Shown here piece after piece: positions 53,498 through 62,150 of a stretch of 64,000 bases of DNA (the stretch's first letter is position 1; each line of letters starts with the position of its first letter). The stretch is from Picosynechococcus sp. PCC 7002. Lineage in GTDB: Bacteria > Cyanobacteriota > Cyanobacteriia > Cyanobacteriales > MRBY01. The stretch spans positions 310,001 through 374,000 of the forward strand of contig NZ_CAWLFA010000001.1 of assembly GCF_963860125.1 (NCBI RefSeq), written 5' to 3'. Made by a program: the position numbers and the translations under genes. The notes beneath the pieces are model-generated. The model was not told the DNA's origin. It saw only the letters and a list, made by a program, of their open reading frames with translations, and made no database searches.

Positions 53498-54523
53498 ATG
53501 GACTACCAACAAGCAGGAGTAGATATCGAAGCAGGGCGTTCCTTCGTCAAAACCATCAAGGATAACGTCGAAAGCACATACCGACCGGGGGTACTGGGTG
53601 GCCTCGGTGGTTTTGGTGGCTGCTTTGAAATTCCCGCTGGCTATCGTCAACCGGTGCTAATTTCCGGTACGGATGGGGTGGGCACAAAGCTCAAAATCGC
53701 CCACCAGACCGATCAGCACCACACCGTCGGCATTGATTTGGTGGCAATGTGTGTCAACGATATCCTCACCTCTGGGGCCGAACCGCTCTTTTTCCTCGAC
53801 TATTTAGCGACGGGCAAGCTCGAGCCTGAACAACTGGCCCAGGTGGTCGCCGGAATTGTTGAAGGGTGTAAGCAGAGTGGTTGTGCGCTTCTGGGGGGCG
53901 AAACAGCGGAGATGCCGGGTTTTTACCAAGCAGGGGAATATGATCTTGCGGGCTTCTGTGTGGGGATCGTCGAAAAAAGCGAAATTTTAGACGGCTCCCA
54001 AGTGCAGGTCGGCGATGTGGCGATCGCCTTACCCAGTAGCGGTGTCCACAGCAATGGTTTTTCCCTAGTGCGGAAAATCATCGAAATGAATCAATTGTCC
54101 TGGGACGACAAGCCCGCAGCATTTCAGGGCAAAACCCTCGGTGAAGTCTTCCTTACGCCCACCCAAATCTATGTCCAGGCGATCCAAGGTGCCCTCAAGG
54201 CCAAGATGGAAATCCACGGTATGGCCCACATCACCGGGGGCGGTCTCCCCGAAAATCTGCCCCGGTGTCTCCAAGCCAATCAATCCATGGCCATTGATCC
54301 GAGCACCTGGGAAATCCCCACCCTCTTCCAGTGGCTGCAAACCATGGGCGATGTCCCCCAAGCAGCCATGTGGGACACCTTCAATATGGGGGTGGGCTAT
54401 GTGGTAATTGTGCCGGCCCCCAAAGCGGCGGAAAATGTTGCTTGGTTTAAGGCCCAGGGGATCGCGGCTTGGCAAGTGGGTACGGTGGTCGCAGGTCAAG
54501 GGGAAGTCCTCGGGCTACAATAG
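53498..54523 (+). CDS. purM: Phosphoribosylformylglycinamidine cyclo-ligase (AIR synthetase)
   Basis: 341 residues from ATG 53498 (MDYQQAGVDIEAGRSFVKTI), the typical start; an upstream in-frame start would add 17 residues. It closes the imidazole ring in purine synthesis. Motifs: 'DYQQAGVDIEAG', 'LISGTDGVGTKLKIA', 'VAMCVNDILTSGAEPLFFLDYLATG' (in parts), 'LLGGETAEMPGFY' and 'HITGGGLPENLPR'. purC is at 20570, so purine genes are dispersed. Confidence 0.96.
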   Translation: MDYQQAGVDIEAGRSFVKTIKDNVESTYRPGVLGGLGGFGGCFEIPAGYRQPVLISGTDGVGTKLKIAHQTDQHHTVGIDLVAMCVNDILTSGAEPLFFLDYLATGKLEPEQLAQVVAGIVEGCKQSGCALLGGETAEMPGFYQAGEYDLAGFCVGIVEKSEILDGSQVQVGDVAIALPSSGVHSNGFSLVRKIIEMNQLSWDDKPAAFQGKTLGEVFLTPTQIYVQAIQGALKAKMEIHGMAHITGGGLPENLPRCLQANQSMAIDPSTWEIPTLFQWLQTMGDVPQAAMWDTFNMGVGYVVIVPAPKAAENVAWFKAQGIAAWQVGTVVAGQGEVLGLQ

Positions 54524-54575
54524 CTACGGTCATCCTTGCCAACGATTAATAGTTACTGATATTGGGTTTGAGTTC

Positions 54576-55022
54576 ATGTTTTCCTCCTTCGACAATCAAG
54601 GCCCGCAACCCAGGGAAAAATGGCGATCGCACGTGGATTGGTTCGTCCAAGACTACCGCTCCCAACTGACGGCCCTCGCCTGGGGGCTCCAGCAGGAATG
54701 GCACCACGACGGCACGATCCTCGGCATTGACCTCAAACCCCAGCCCCATTTTGTGCCCTGCTCCCCAGAAACCCTCCAGACCCTCAATCGACGGGTGGGG
54801 GGTCGTCTCCAGGAAATCCTGGGGATCATTGCAGGGGCAGACTTTGAGCAGGATGTAATTATCCTCTGCATTGGTGATGGGCAGGTGAAACTGGTGTATT
54901 ACCAAGCTGACCCCAGCCCTGAAACCTGTTGGCAAACCCATGGCCCCGATCTGGATCAGTTGATTGCCGATTTAGAAGCGGCCATGGCTGAATCTATCCA
55001 GCTTGAATCGGCCTCGAAGTAA
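54576..55022 (+). CDS. Conserved cyanobacterial hypothetical protein
   Basis: 148 residues from ATG 54576 (MFSSFDNQGPQPREKWRSHV). It is soluble, Trp- and Gln-rich in the first half ('LTALAWGLQQEWHHDGTILG'), with an acidic C-terminal helix ('LDQLIADLEAAMAESIQLES'). A central 'GADFEQDVIILCIGDGQVKLVYY' looks like a beta hairpin. I recognise no family function. It follows purM at 52 bases on the same strand and precedes the CBS gene. Confidence 0.65.
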   Translation: MFSSFDNQGPQPREKWRSHVDWFVQDYRSQLTALAWGLQQEWHHDGTILGIDLKPQPHFVPCSPETLQTLNRRVGGRLQEILGIIAGADFEQDVIILCIGDGQVKLVYYQADPSPETCWQTHGPDLDQLIADLEAAMAESIQLESASK

Positions 55023-55106
55023 CGATCTACTACGAGAACCCCACAATAAAGCGAGATTTTCCTAAAATAAAGACAGAAAATCCTAAAAATCCCCTAAGCT
55101 GGCATC

Positions 55107-55574
55107 ATGATTACCAAAACCGTTGCCGAAGTCATGACCCCCGATCCCGCCGTGGTCAAAGCAGATGATTCGCTCCAAACGGCGATCGCCCTCCTTGTGG
55201 AGAAAAAAATTAGCGCCCTTCCCGTTGTTGATGGTCAGGGTAAATTGGTGGGGATCATTTCAGACAGTGACCTCACCTGGCAAGAAACAGGGGTAGATAC
55301 GCCCCCCTACATCATGTTGTTGGATAGTGTGATTTATCTGCAAAATCCCGCCAAGCATGACGCTGAGATTCACAAGGCCCTCGGCCAAACGGTGGGGGAA
55401 GTCATGAGCAAAAAAGTTTACACGATTCACCCCGAAAAAATTGTCCGGGAAGCGGCTCACTTAATGCATGAGAAACACGTGGGTCGTTTGCCCGTCATTG
55501 CCCCAGACAGCGAAAAAGTCATTGGGATCATTACCCAAGGTGATATTATTCGAGCAATGGCCCAGGCCTCTTAA
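55107..55574 (+). CDS. Tandem CBS-domain protein
   Basis: 155 residues made of two CBS motifs (~1-65 and ~90-150): 'VAEVMTPDPAVVKADDSLQTA', 'ISALPVVDGQGKLVGIISDSD', then 'VGEVMSKKVYTIHPEKIVRE' and 'HVGRLPVIAPDSEKVIGIITQGD'. Such modules bind adenosine nucleotides or NAD and regulate a partner; no enzyme domain is attached. In plants a like protein (CDCP/CBSX) activates thioredoxin, but that is not shown here. It may be in one transcript with the HEAT gene behind it. Confidence 0.92.
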   Translation: MITKTVAEVMTPDPAVVKADDSLQTAIALLVEKKISALPVVDGQGKLVGIISDSDLTWQETGVDTPPYIMLLDSVIYLQNPAKHDAEIHKALGQTVGEVMSKKVYTIHPEKIVREAAHLMHEKHVGRLPVIAPDSEKVIGIITQGDIIRAMAQAS

Positions 55575-55605
55575 ATTCCATTGTTTCATTTGGTAAAACA
55601 TCTTC

Positions 55606-56262
55606 ATGGCTTCCCTCGAATCCGTCCGACAATTGCTTTCTTCCGATAGCTTTGGCGATCGCATTTCCGGCTTAAATCAGCTCCGGGCTTTTTCGTCCCA
55701 GGATGCGTTTCCCCTGATTCAGCCCCTCCTGAGTGATCCCGAAGCACGGGTACGTTATGCGGCGGTCAGTCAAATGGATGCGGTGGGCCAAGGCTTTGAA
55801 ACAGAGGCTTTAGCACTACTCCGCCATGCCCTTTTTAACGATTCGGAATTGGATGTCAAGGCAGCAGCAGCCGATGCGATCGCCGGCTTAAAAATTGCCG
55901 AAGCCTATGATGATTTGGCCCAGGTGTACCATTCCACCTCGGAGTGGTTGTTGCAATTCAGCATCGTGGCAGCCCTCGGTGAATTGGGCAATCCTAATGC
56001 CTTCGATTTACTCAAAGAAGCCCTCAAATCAGAAACAGAATTGGTGCGCACCAGCGCGATCAGTGCCCTCGGAGATCTAGGCGATCGCCGTGCCATTGAG
56101 CTATTAACTCCCTTTATTGCTAATCCCGATTGGCAAGTGCGCTATCGCTTGGCCCAATCCCTAGGACGGCTGGGGGGTGAAGAAGTTAAGCCCTTCCTAG
56201 AAACCCTAGCCCAGGATGAACAAGTGGCAGTGGCCGACGAAGCAAAGCACCATCTTAACTAG
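55606..56262 (+). CDS. HEAT-repeat protein, NblB-like
   Basis: 218 residues built from about six HEAT/PBS-lyase-type repeats of ~30 residues ('LLSDPEARVRYAAVSQMDAV', 'LFNDSELDVKAAAADAIAGL', 'LKSETELVRTSAISALGDL', 'NPDWQVRYRLAQSLGRL'). It resembles NblB, needed for phycobilisome degradation under nutrient stress, and the related CpcE/F-type lyase chains. NblB binds bilin or phycocyanin in the cytosol. There are no cpc genes near it, so NblB is preferred to a lyase subunit; a general adaptor role is also possible. Confidence 0.7.
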   Translation: MASLESVRQLLSSDSFGDRISGLNQLRAFSSQDAFPLIQPLLSDPEARVRYAAVSQMDAVGQGFETEALALLRHALFNDSELDVKAAAADAIAGLKIAEAYDDLAQVYHSTSEWLLQFSIVAALGELGNPNAFDLLKEALKSETELVRTSAISALGDLGDRRAIELLTPFIANPDWQVRYRLAQSLGRLGGEEVKPFLETLAQDEQVAVADEAKHHLN

Positions 56263-56341
56263 GTTTTATCGTAATCAAAGGGACTCATTTTTGAATTTTT
56301 TCTGCTTAACCATAGCATTCATTTTTAACTGAATAAACAAC

Positions 56342-56395
56342 AAAAAACTGCCTCGGATTTTTCATGTCAATGATTTCTCCTGGGGCAGTTTTTTA
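56342..56395. terminator. Bidirectional terminator between nblB-like and petL-like genes
   Basis: AAACTGCC (56345-56352) pairs with GGCAGTTT (56384-56391), preceded by an A-run and followed by a T-run. The loop is long (31 bases) and may fold itself. It serves both converging transcripts. Confidence 0.75.
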
Positions 56396-56436
56396 GAATG
56401 AGTTTCTAACGAAATATCGCGCTAAAAATCAATTCC

Positions 56437-56532
56437 CTAGATAATGTTTGCGGCCCGTAGACCAAGGAAGCCAGCAAGGGCAATACCAGTGAAAACGACG
56501 ATATAACCCGCAAAAGGAATAATGGCAGCCAT
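56437..56532 (-). CDS. petL: 31-residue membrane protein, probably cytochrome b6f subunit PetL
   Basis: The peptide MAAIIPFAGYIVVFTGIALAG continues to ...FLGLRAANII and is one membrane helix with a short basic end, the size and layout of PetL. PetL is subunit VI of the cytochrome b6f complex, at the edge of the dimer, and stabilises it. The ending (GLRAANII) resembles the PetL C-terminus as I remember it; other tiny photosynthetic subunits (PetM, PetN, PsaM, PsbX) fit less well. It lies 137 bases upstream of the ftsH end on the same strand. Confidence 0.65.
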   Translation of the reverse strand: MAAIIPFAGYIVVFTGIALAGFLGLRAANII

Positions 56533-56669
56533 CTGATGTAGTCCTAATAAAAACATTGCCATTCATTATAAAGGAAAGGGCGATCGCCCCAAAAAGTTGC
56601 CCCAAGAAAAGAGGGAACAAGTCACTGACTAGCTCCCCCTGATCCTTAGATTAATCTCAAATTGTGAGT

Positions 56670-58556
56670 TTAGAGTTGTGGCACAAACTGCTCCTTTTCG
56701 GGAACGGTTGTGTATTCGGCCACAATCTGTCGGAACTCTTCTCCATCGATAGTTTCTCGTTCGATCAGCAGATCTACGAGACGATCAATGACTTCCCGGT
56801 TATCGCGTACCAGTTTGCGGGCGAGGCGGTGGGCTTCTTCAGCGATGACGCGGATTTGCTCATCAATGCGGGAGGCAACCACTTCAGAATATTCCGAGCG
56901 ATTCATGAAGCCACCACCAAGGAAGACTTCACCCTGTTGGCTTTCTAGAGACAACGGGCCAAGATCACTCATCCCAAAGCGGGTCACCATTTGGCGCGCC
57001 ATACCGCTGACCTGTTGGAGATCACCCCCAGCACCAGTAGTCACTTCATCGTGGCCAAAGATTTCTTCTTCGGCGGCGCGGCCCCCGAGGGCACCAGCAA
57101 TGCGGGCCATCAATTGGGACTTCGTCGTCAAGCCCTGTTCTTCGTTAGGGGTGAACCAGGTTAAACCTTGGGCTTGGCCACGGGGAATCAAGGTTACTTT
57201 CTGCACCGGATCGTGATCCTTGAGTAGGGTGCCGACAATCGCATGGCCTACTTCATGGTAGGCAATCAGACGCTTACTCTTGCTGTCAACGAGGGGTGTC
57301 CCTTCCATCCCAGCGATCACTCGGTCTACAGCGTCATCAATTTCCGCCATGGTGATTGCTTCTTTGCGGCGACGGGCTGTGAGAATTGCCGCTTCGTTCA
57401 AAAGGTTAGCGAGATCAGCGCCACTAAAACCAGGCGTCCGGCGGGCGATGACATCGAGAGAGATTTCGTCAGCAAGTTTTTTGTTGCGAGCATGGACTTC
57501 GAGGATGCTCAGACGACCTTTGATATCAGGGGTGTCCACCGTCACCTGACGGTCAAAACGACCAGGACGCATTAACGCGGAATCCAGCACGTCGGGACGG
57601 TTGGTTGCGGCAATGATGATGATGCCAGTATTACCCTCGAAACCATCCATTTCCGTTAGAAGCTGGTTCAAGGTTTGTTCCCGCTCGTCGTTACCGCCAC
57701 CGATGCCTGCACCCCGTTGACGACCAACGGCGTCAATTTCATCGATAAAGATTAAGCAAGGGGCATTTTCCTTGGCTTTTTTGAAGAGGTCACGTACCCG
57801 GGACGCACCAACCCCAACGAACATTTCGACAAACTCAGAACCAGAAATACTGAAGAAAGGTACGCCCGCTTCACCGGCGATCGCCTTGGCGAGGAGAGTT
57901 TTACCTGTCCCAGGAGGCCCCACAAGCAGTACCCCTTTGGGAATTCGGGCACCCACTGCTGTGAATTTTTCCGGCTGCTTCAGGAAAGTGACAACTTCTT
58001 GGAGTTCTTCTTTTGCTTCTTCGATGCCAGCAACGTCATCGAACATGATGCCTGTTTGGGCTTCCATCATGAACTTAGCTTTAGACTTGCCGAAGTTCAT
58101 CGCTTGGCCAGGGCCACCGGGCATATTACTGGAGCGACGGAAGAGGAAGAATAGCGCCGAGATCAACAGGATTGGGAAGATCAGATTGCCGAGAATGCCC
58201 CATACAGCGCCATTGTTGCTGACAGGATGAGAATCGAAATCTACCTTGGCGTCCCGGAGCTTACTAATCAGTTCAGGAGAATTGCCTGGTAAATCAACCC
58301 GGATTTGTTGCACACGGTTATCGAGTTCTGGGTCAACCGCTTCGATGATCGCTGTGCGGCCCCCTTCGTAGAGATCAACACTTGTTACCCGGCCAGCATC
58401 TAAATACTCAAGGAAGCGGCCATAGCTCATGCGGATGTTGGCGCTATTACCAACGAGGTTGGAGGGATTTGCCGAAAAGGCTCCCTGCCAGACAAAAAAG
58501 CCGATCACGAGTAGGGGAAGTGCCCAGAGGACAACGGTTTTCCAAGATGGTTTCAT
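56670..58556 (-). CDS. ftsH: ATP-dependent zinc metalloprotease FtsH (FtsH2 type)
   Basis: 628 residues. Two N-terminal membrane helices (~8-26 and ~118-138) flank a lumenal or periplasmic domain, then the AAA+ ATPase ('GPPGTGKTLLAKA', 'CLIFIDEIDAVGRQ', second-region-of-homology 'ATNRPDVLDSALMRPGRFDR') and the M41 protease ('IAYHEVGHAIVGT', zinc HEVGH). The whole chain closely follows Synechocystis FtsH2 (Slr0228), which with FtsH3 replaces damaged photosystem II D1. Cyanobacteria usually have four ftsH genes. A long spacer lies upstream. Confidence 0.95.
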   Translation of the reverse strand: MKPSWKTVVLWALPLLVIGFFVWQGAFSANPSNLVGNSANIRMSYGRFLEYLDAGRVTSVDLYEGGRTAIIEAVDPELDNRVQQIRVDLPGNSPELISKLRDAKVDFDSHPVSNNGAVWGILGNLIFPILLISALFFLFRRSSNMPGGPGQAMNFGKSKAKFMMEAQTGIMFDDVAGIEEAKEELQEVVTFLKQPEKFTAVGARIPKGVLLVGPPGTGKTLLAKAIAGEAGVPFFSISGSEFVEMFVGVGASRVRDLFKKAKENAPCLIFIDEIDAVGRQRGAGIGGGNDEREQTLNQLLTEMDGFEGNTGIIIIAATNRPDVLDSALMRPGRFDRQVTVDTPDIKGRLSILEVHARNKKLADEISLDVIARRTPGFSGADLANLLNEAAILTARRRKEAITMAEIDDAVDRVIAGMEGTPLVDSKSKRLIAYHEVGHAIVGTLLKDHDPVQKVTLIPRGQAQGLTWFTPNEEQGLTTKSQLMARIAGALGGRAAEEEIFGHDEVTTGAGGDLQQVSGMARQMVTRFGMSDLGPLSLESQQGEVFLGGGFMNRSEYSEVVASRIDEQIRVIAEEAHRLARKLVRDNREVIDRLVDLLIERETIDGEEFRQIVAEYTTVPEKEQFVPQL

Positions 58557-58942
58557 GGGTTAATCTTTGTTATGTTTGATTCAATAAATGGATGTGGAGA
58601 AAAGCAGCGGTGGGCCACTTATCTTTGCAATCCCTAGGGGCGCACCACGAAGCAAGGGTTTCCGCGCTTGTTAGCAGTATAAAAAGGAAGCGTTGCTTAG
58701 GGGCTTTGCCTATAAATTGGCATTTTTATGACGATGTCTTAACTAAATTTAACTTAATTCTCATTTTGATAGCAACTTTCTGGGATTTTCTTAGGGCGAA
58801 TCGCTGCTTTTCGCTGGGCGAGGGGAATGCCGATGATTGGCTGCGTTTCCCAGACAAAGGGAGGACTGATCGTTTTCTACTGTAGATTTGGTTAAGGTTA
58901 AATATTTAATTCAATTTTTTAGATTTTCAACGTGATTTTGCT
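58557..58942. promoter_or_regulatory. ftsH-eamA divergent spacer
   Basis: 386 bases upstream of ftsH (minus) and the EamA gene (plus). It presumably holds the light- and stress-responsive ftsH promoter. A 97-residue plus-strand open frame inside it shows no domain or ribosome site. Nothing else was recognised. Confidence 0.35.
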
Positions 58943-59974
58943 GTGATCTTTCCTTCCCCTGTTCCCCAAGACTCTCTGACCGCCGATGCGGCGACTCCCC
59001 ATGACCCAGTTTCCCCTGATTCATCAACCCAGTCGCCCTTACAGTGGACTTTATTTTTGCTCATTTTGGCGTTGCTGGCGGTATCGTTTGCGGCGATTTT
59101 TATCCGTTGGTGCAGTACGGAGCTAGGGGCTGGGGCCACGGTTTTTAATCGGCTGTGGTTGGCGACGGTGGTTTTGGGCTTGTGGGAGCTGTTAAAACCC
59201 AGGGCGAATGATCGCAACGTTACGGCGATCGCCCCACGGATCGCCGGCAAAGATTATGCTTTGTTGCTTTTGGTGGGGGCGGTTTCTTCGAGCTCTGTGG
59301 TGCTGTGGGCGCTCTCCCTCGCCGAGACAAGTGTGGCGAATTCGACGGTTTTACGCAATTTGACGCCGCTGTTCACGACCCTGGGGGCTTGGTTATGGTT
59401 ACGCCAAAGTTTTGACCGACGCTTTCTCTGGGGCCTGGTCGTAGCTATGGGGGGAGCGATCGCCATTGGGGTGACGGATTTCCAGTTGGCCTGGCAGCAT
59501 TTGACCGGGGATCTGCTGGCTCTGCTATCAGCCCTTTGTTATGGCGTGAATTTGCTCTTGGTAGAAAATCTGCGCGATCGCCTGGGGGCCAGTCAAATTT
59601 TGCTCTGGCGCTGCGGTTTCGGCTGTCTGTTGCTGTTGCCTTTTGTGTGGCTCACCGAAGACCATCTGTTTCCCCAGTCCTTGCCAGTATGGGGAGCCGC
59701 CATTGGTTTAGCAATTCTGTGTCAGTGTTTTGGCCAGGGGCTAGTGGTCTATAGTCTCAAAACGTTTTCGTCTGGCTTTGTGGCGATTTTTCTCCTTTTG
59801 GAGCCAATTATTACAACGGTGTTTGCCTGGGGTCTCTTGGGTGAAACTTTAACGCCGACCAATGCGATCGCCTTTTGCGGGGTGCTTGGGGGAATTTATC
59901 TGGCGAAATCGGCCCAGACCCAAAAGCCCCAAACCCAAGCTATCACCCAATCCTATTCTTCGCCTGCCACCTGA
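58943..59974 (+). CDS. EamA/DMT-superfamily transporter
   Basis: 343 residues from GTG 58943. A Pro/Ser-rich cytosolic N-terminus of ~35 residues leads to about ten membrane segments formed of two EamA units (~40-170 and ~180-315): 'ALLAVSFAAIFIRWCSTELG' and 'LRNLTPLFTTLGAWLWLRQ' in the first, 'FVAIFLLLEPIITTVFAWGL' and 'TNAIAFCGVLGGIYLAK' in the second. Such proteins export or exchange metabolites, often amino acids or sugars; the substrate is unknown. Its 3' end overlaps gcvH by 22 bases on the other strand. Confidence 0.88.
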   Translation: MIFPSPVPQDSLTADAATPHDPVSPDSSTQSPLQWTLFLLILALLAVSFAAIFIRWCSTELGAGATVFNRLWLATVVLGLWELLKPRANDRNVTAIAPRIAGKDYALLLLVGAVSSSSVVLWALSLAETSVANSTVLRNLTPLFTTLGAWLWLRQSFDRRFLWGLVVAMGGAIAIGVTDFQLAWQHLTGDLLALLSALCYGVNLLLVENLRDRLGASQILLWRCGFGCLLLLPFVWLTEDHLFPQSLPVWGAAIGLAILCQCFGQGLVVYSLKTFSSGFVAIFLLLEPIITTVFAWGLLGETLTPTNAIAFCGVLGGIYLAKSAQTQKPQTQAITQSYSSPAT

Positions 59975-60351
59975 AGCCGGTATTCTTCGGCGGTCATCGT
60001 TTCGGCGAGCATTTCATCGTCGAGGTTATCGACCCGCACTTTGATAAACCACCCTTCTTCGTAGGGGTCTTCGGAAACCATCTCTGGGGATTGGATTAAC
60101 GCCTCATTACGGTCAATGACAGTGCCAGAAATTGGCGCGTAAAGATCCTCGACGGCTTTGACTGATTCAATGCTGCCAAAGGTTTCACCCACAACAATTG
60201 CATCCCCTTCTTCCGGTAACTCTAGGAACACAATATCCCCCAATTCATCGATGGCATGGGCACTCAAGCCAATGGTGGCAATTTCCCCATCGAGGCGAAT
60301 ATATTCGTGGCTATCTAAATAGCGGAGGTCATCTGGATATTCGAGTTCCAT
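59953..60351 (-). CDS. gcvH: Glycine cleavage system H protein
   Basis: 132 residues from ATG 60349-60351 (MELEYPDDLRYLDSHEYIRL). The lipoyl lysine is Lys65 in 'GSIESVKAVEDLYAP'. GcvH carries the aminomethyl group between GcvP, GcvT and Lpd. In a cyanobacterium the complex recovers photorespiratory glycine. gcvP and gcvT are not adjacent. The gap upstream (60352-60530) shows no glycine-riboswitch-like pattern. It ends inside the 3' end of the EamA gene. Confidence 0.95.
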   Translation of the reverse strand: MELEYPDDLRYLDSHEYIRLDGEIATIGLSAHAIDELGDIVFLELPEEGDAIVVGETFGSIESVKAVEDLYAPISGTVIDRNEALIQSPEMVSEDPYEEGWFIKVRVDNLDDEMLAETMTAEEYRLQVAGEE

Positions 60352-60530
60352 AGTCAATTTCTCTAGGCTGGAAGGTTGCAGGGCACAGACAGAAAATCGC
60401 CATGGATGTGTCAAGTCTGTACAACCCTTGGGCTACTTTATTCTGGAATTTTGGCAAGATCAAGGCTTAACCAGAAATTTGTTACGATTTCTGAGCCATG
60501 GCCACAATGGCCGCAACGCCTCAAGGCCCA

Positions 60531-60653
60531 TTAGCGGCGATCGCCTTTTATTTTCTGACCGATTTTAGTGCCCATTTCTGTTTTCGCCGACCAAAAAAGA
60601 TAGAGGGTTAAGCCCAGAAAAAACAGCCCAAAGCCGAGCAAATCACGCTGCAT
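60531..60653 (-). CDS. 40-residue single-span membrane protein
   Basis: An ATG at 60653 opens a 40-residue frame MQRDLLGFGLFFLGLTLYLF... ending ...GQKIKGDRR. One hydrophobic helix (~5-22) and a basic tail suggest an inner- or thylakoid-membrane peptide with its C-terminus in the cytosol. The start lies 15 bases beyond the pepP stop, so it would share that transcript. I do not recognise the family. Part of its 3' coding sequence is a HIP1 octamer. Confidence 0.5.
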   Translation of the reverse strand: MQRDLLGFGLFFLGLTLYLFWSAKTEMGTKIGQKIKGDRR

Positions 60654-60668
60654 CTCAAAAATGCCTCC

Positions 60669-61994
60669 CTACTGCTCTAGATCTTTAATTTCCTTGGGGA
60701 CAGCCGCCGTCAAAACCTCATGGCCCGTTTCTGTGACCAGCACATCGTCCTCGATGCGAATGCCAATGCCTTTCCAGTGGTCGGGAATTTCTGGCTGACC
60801 TTCGGCCGGTTCAATGTAGGGGGAAATGTAAATACCCGGTTCAACGGTGACAATATTGCCCGCCGCAAAATTCGTCCAAGCATCTTTTTCCGGGCCAATT
60901 TTGTAGATCCCTGCGTCATGGACATCTAACCCCAACCAGTGGCCTGTGCCATGCATAAAGAAAGGCTTATATTTCTCCCCTTCGATCAATTCTTCGAGAT
61001 CGCCCCGGAGTAATCCCAAATCTAGTAACCCCTGGGTGATGACCCGCACGGCAGCAGCATGGGAACTTTGGTAGGAATGCCCCGGTTGGACGGCTGCGAT
61101 GGCTTGTTTTTGTGCTTCGAGGACAATTTCGTAGAGGGTTTTTTGGTCCGGGGTAAATCGGCCACCAATGGGGAAGGTGCGAGTAATGTCGCCGTTGTAG
61201 TAGTCATAGCAAGCGCCCGCATCGATCAAAAGTAATTCGTTGTCCTGGAGTTGGGCGCTATTCTCGACGTAGTGCAAAATACAAGCATTGGCCCCCCCGG
61301 CAACAATGGAAGGATAGGCAAAGCCGGCAGCCCCTTCGAGGCGGAAAAGGTGTTCGATTTCGGCTTGAACTTGATATTCATAGAGTCCAGGTCTTGCATA
61401 TTCCAGTGCCCAGAGGTGAGCTTTGGCAGAAATGGCTGTGGCCCGACGCATTAGATCTAGTTCCGCTGGGCTTTTGACCATGCGCATCTGATGTAAAATT
61501 TGCCCCGGATCTTCAAGGGCAGTGGGGCCTGTACCACGCTTCGAGCGGGTTGCCAGGAGGCGTTGGTAGTGTTGCAGAATCGTTTGGTTGAATTTTTCGT
61601 CCCGGCCCAGGTGATAAAAAAGGCGATCGCCGCCCTTGAGGTATTCCGGCAGTTTTTCGTCTAATTCTTGAATTGAGTAGGTGATGTCCGCGCCAAATTT
61701 TTCCTTGGCCCCTTCGACTCCGGCCCGGTAGCCGACCCAAATTTCCTGGGCCAAATCCTTTGGTTGCACAAACAGAATAAATTGATGTTCTGGGTGGTGG
61801 GGAGCGAACACAGCCACCGCATTGGGCTCATTGAAACCCGTTAAATAATAAAAATCGCTATCTTGGCGGAAATTATATTCCACATCGTTATGCATCACCG
61901 CGTGGGGCGCACTGCGTAGGATGGCGGTTCCCTGGCCAATTTCGGCCATGAATGCTTGGCGACGCTGTTGATATTCCTGCGGTGTAATGCCCAT
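60669..61994 (-). CDS. pepP: Xaa-Pro aminopeptidase P (M24B)
   Basis: 441 residues. It removes N-terminal residues before proline. Residues ~1-170 are the creatinase-like N-domain ('RRQAFMAEIGQGTAILRSAP'). The pita-bread catalytic domain has the metal ligands in 'DAGACYDYYNGDITRTFP' (two Asp), 'HGTGHWLGLDVHD' (His), 'VEPGIY' (Glu) and 'GIRIEDDVLVT' (Glu). All five ligands are present, so it should be active with Mn2+. Length is normal. Confidence 0.95.
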   Translation of the reverse strand: MGITPQEYQQRRQAFMAEIGQGTAILRSAPHAVMHNDVEYNFRQDSDFYYLTGFNEPNAVAVFAPHHPEHQFILFVQPKDLAQEIWVGYRAGVEGAKEKFGADITYSIQELDEKLPEYLKGGDRLFYHLGRDEKFNQTILQHYQRLLATRSKRGTGPTALEDPGQILHQMRMVKSPAELDLMRRATAISAKAHLWALEYARPGLYEYQVQAEIEHLFRLEGAAGFAYPSIVAGGANACILHYVENSAQLQDNELLLIDAGACYDYYNGDITRTFPIGGRFTPDQKTLYEIVLEAQKQAIAAVQPGHSYQSSHAAAVRVITQGLLDLGLLRGDLEELIEGEKYKPFFMHGTGHWLGLDVHDAGIYKIGPEKDAWTNFAAGNIVTVEPGIYISPYIEPAEGQPEIPDHWKGIGIRIEDDVLVTETGHEVLTAAVPKEIKDLEQ

Positions 61995-62082
61995 TGATTT
62001 TTATCGATTTGCGCTTGTTTTAAGTGAATAAAATGGTAGCAAACTTTTCTGTCCCCGAATTTAGCCCCGGAAATTGACCCAT

Positions 62083-62124
62083 GAAAAAAGGTTGGCGATC
62101 CTACCCAAAAGGCGATCGCCAACC
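62083..62124 (-). terminator. Strong intrinsic terminator of pdhA containing a HIP1 site
   Basis: On the minus strand GGTTGGCGATC (62124-62114) pairs perfectly with GATCGCCAACC (62100-62090), eleven pairs, then six T. The stem carries the octamer GCGATCGC at its base. It lies 26 bases after the pdhA stop. Confidence 0.9.
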
Positions 62125-62150
62125 CTAACTTTAGAAATTAAAGATCTGTT

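Noticed and set aside
58592..58885. A 97-residue frame in the ftsH upstream region
   Set aside because: No domain or ribosome site; more likely promoter and leader sequence of ftsH.
60352..60530. A glycine riboswitch upstream of gcvH
   Set aside because: I looked for the paired-aptamer conserved cores and found none.
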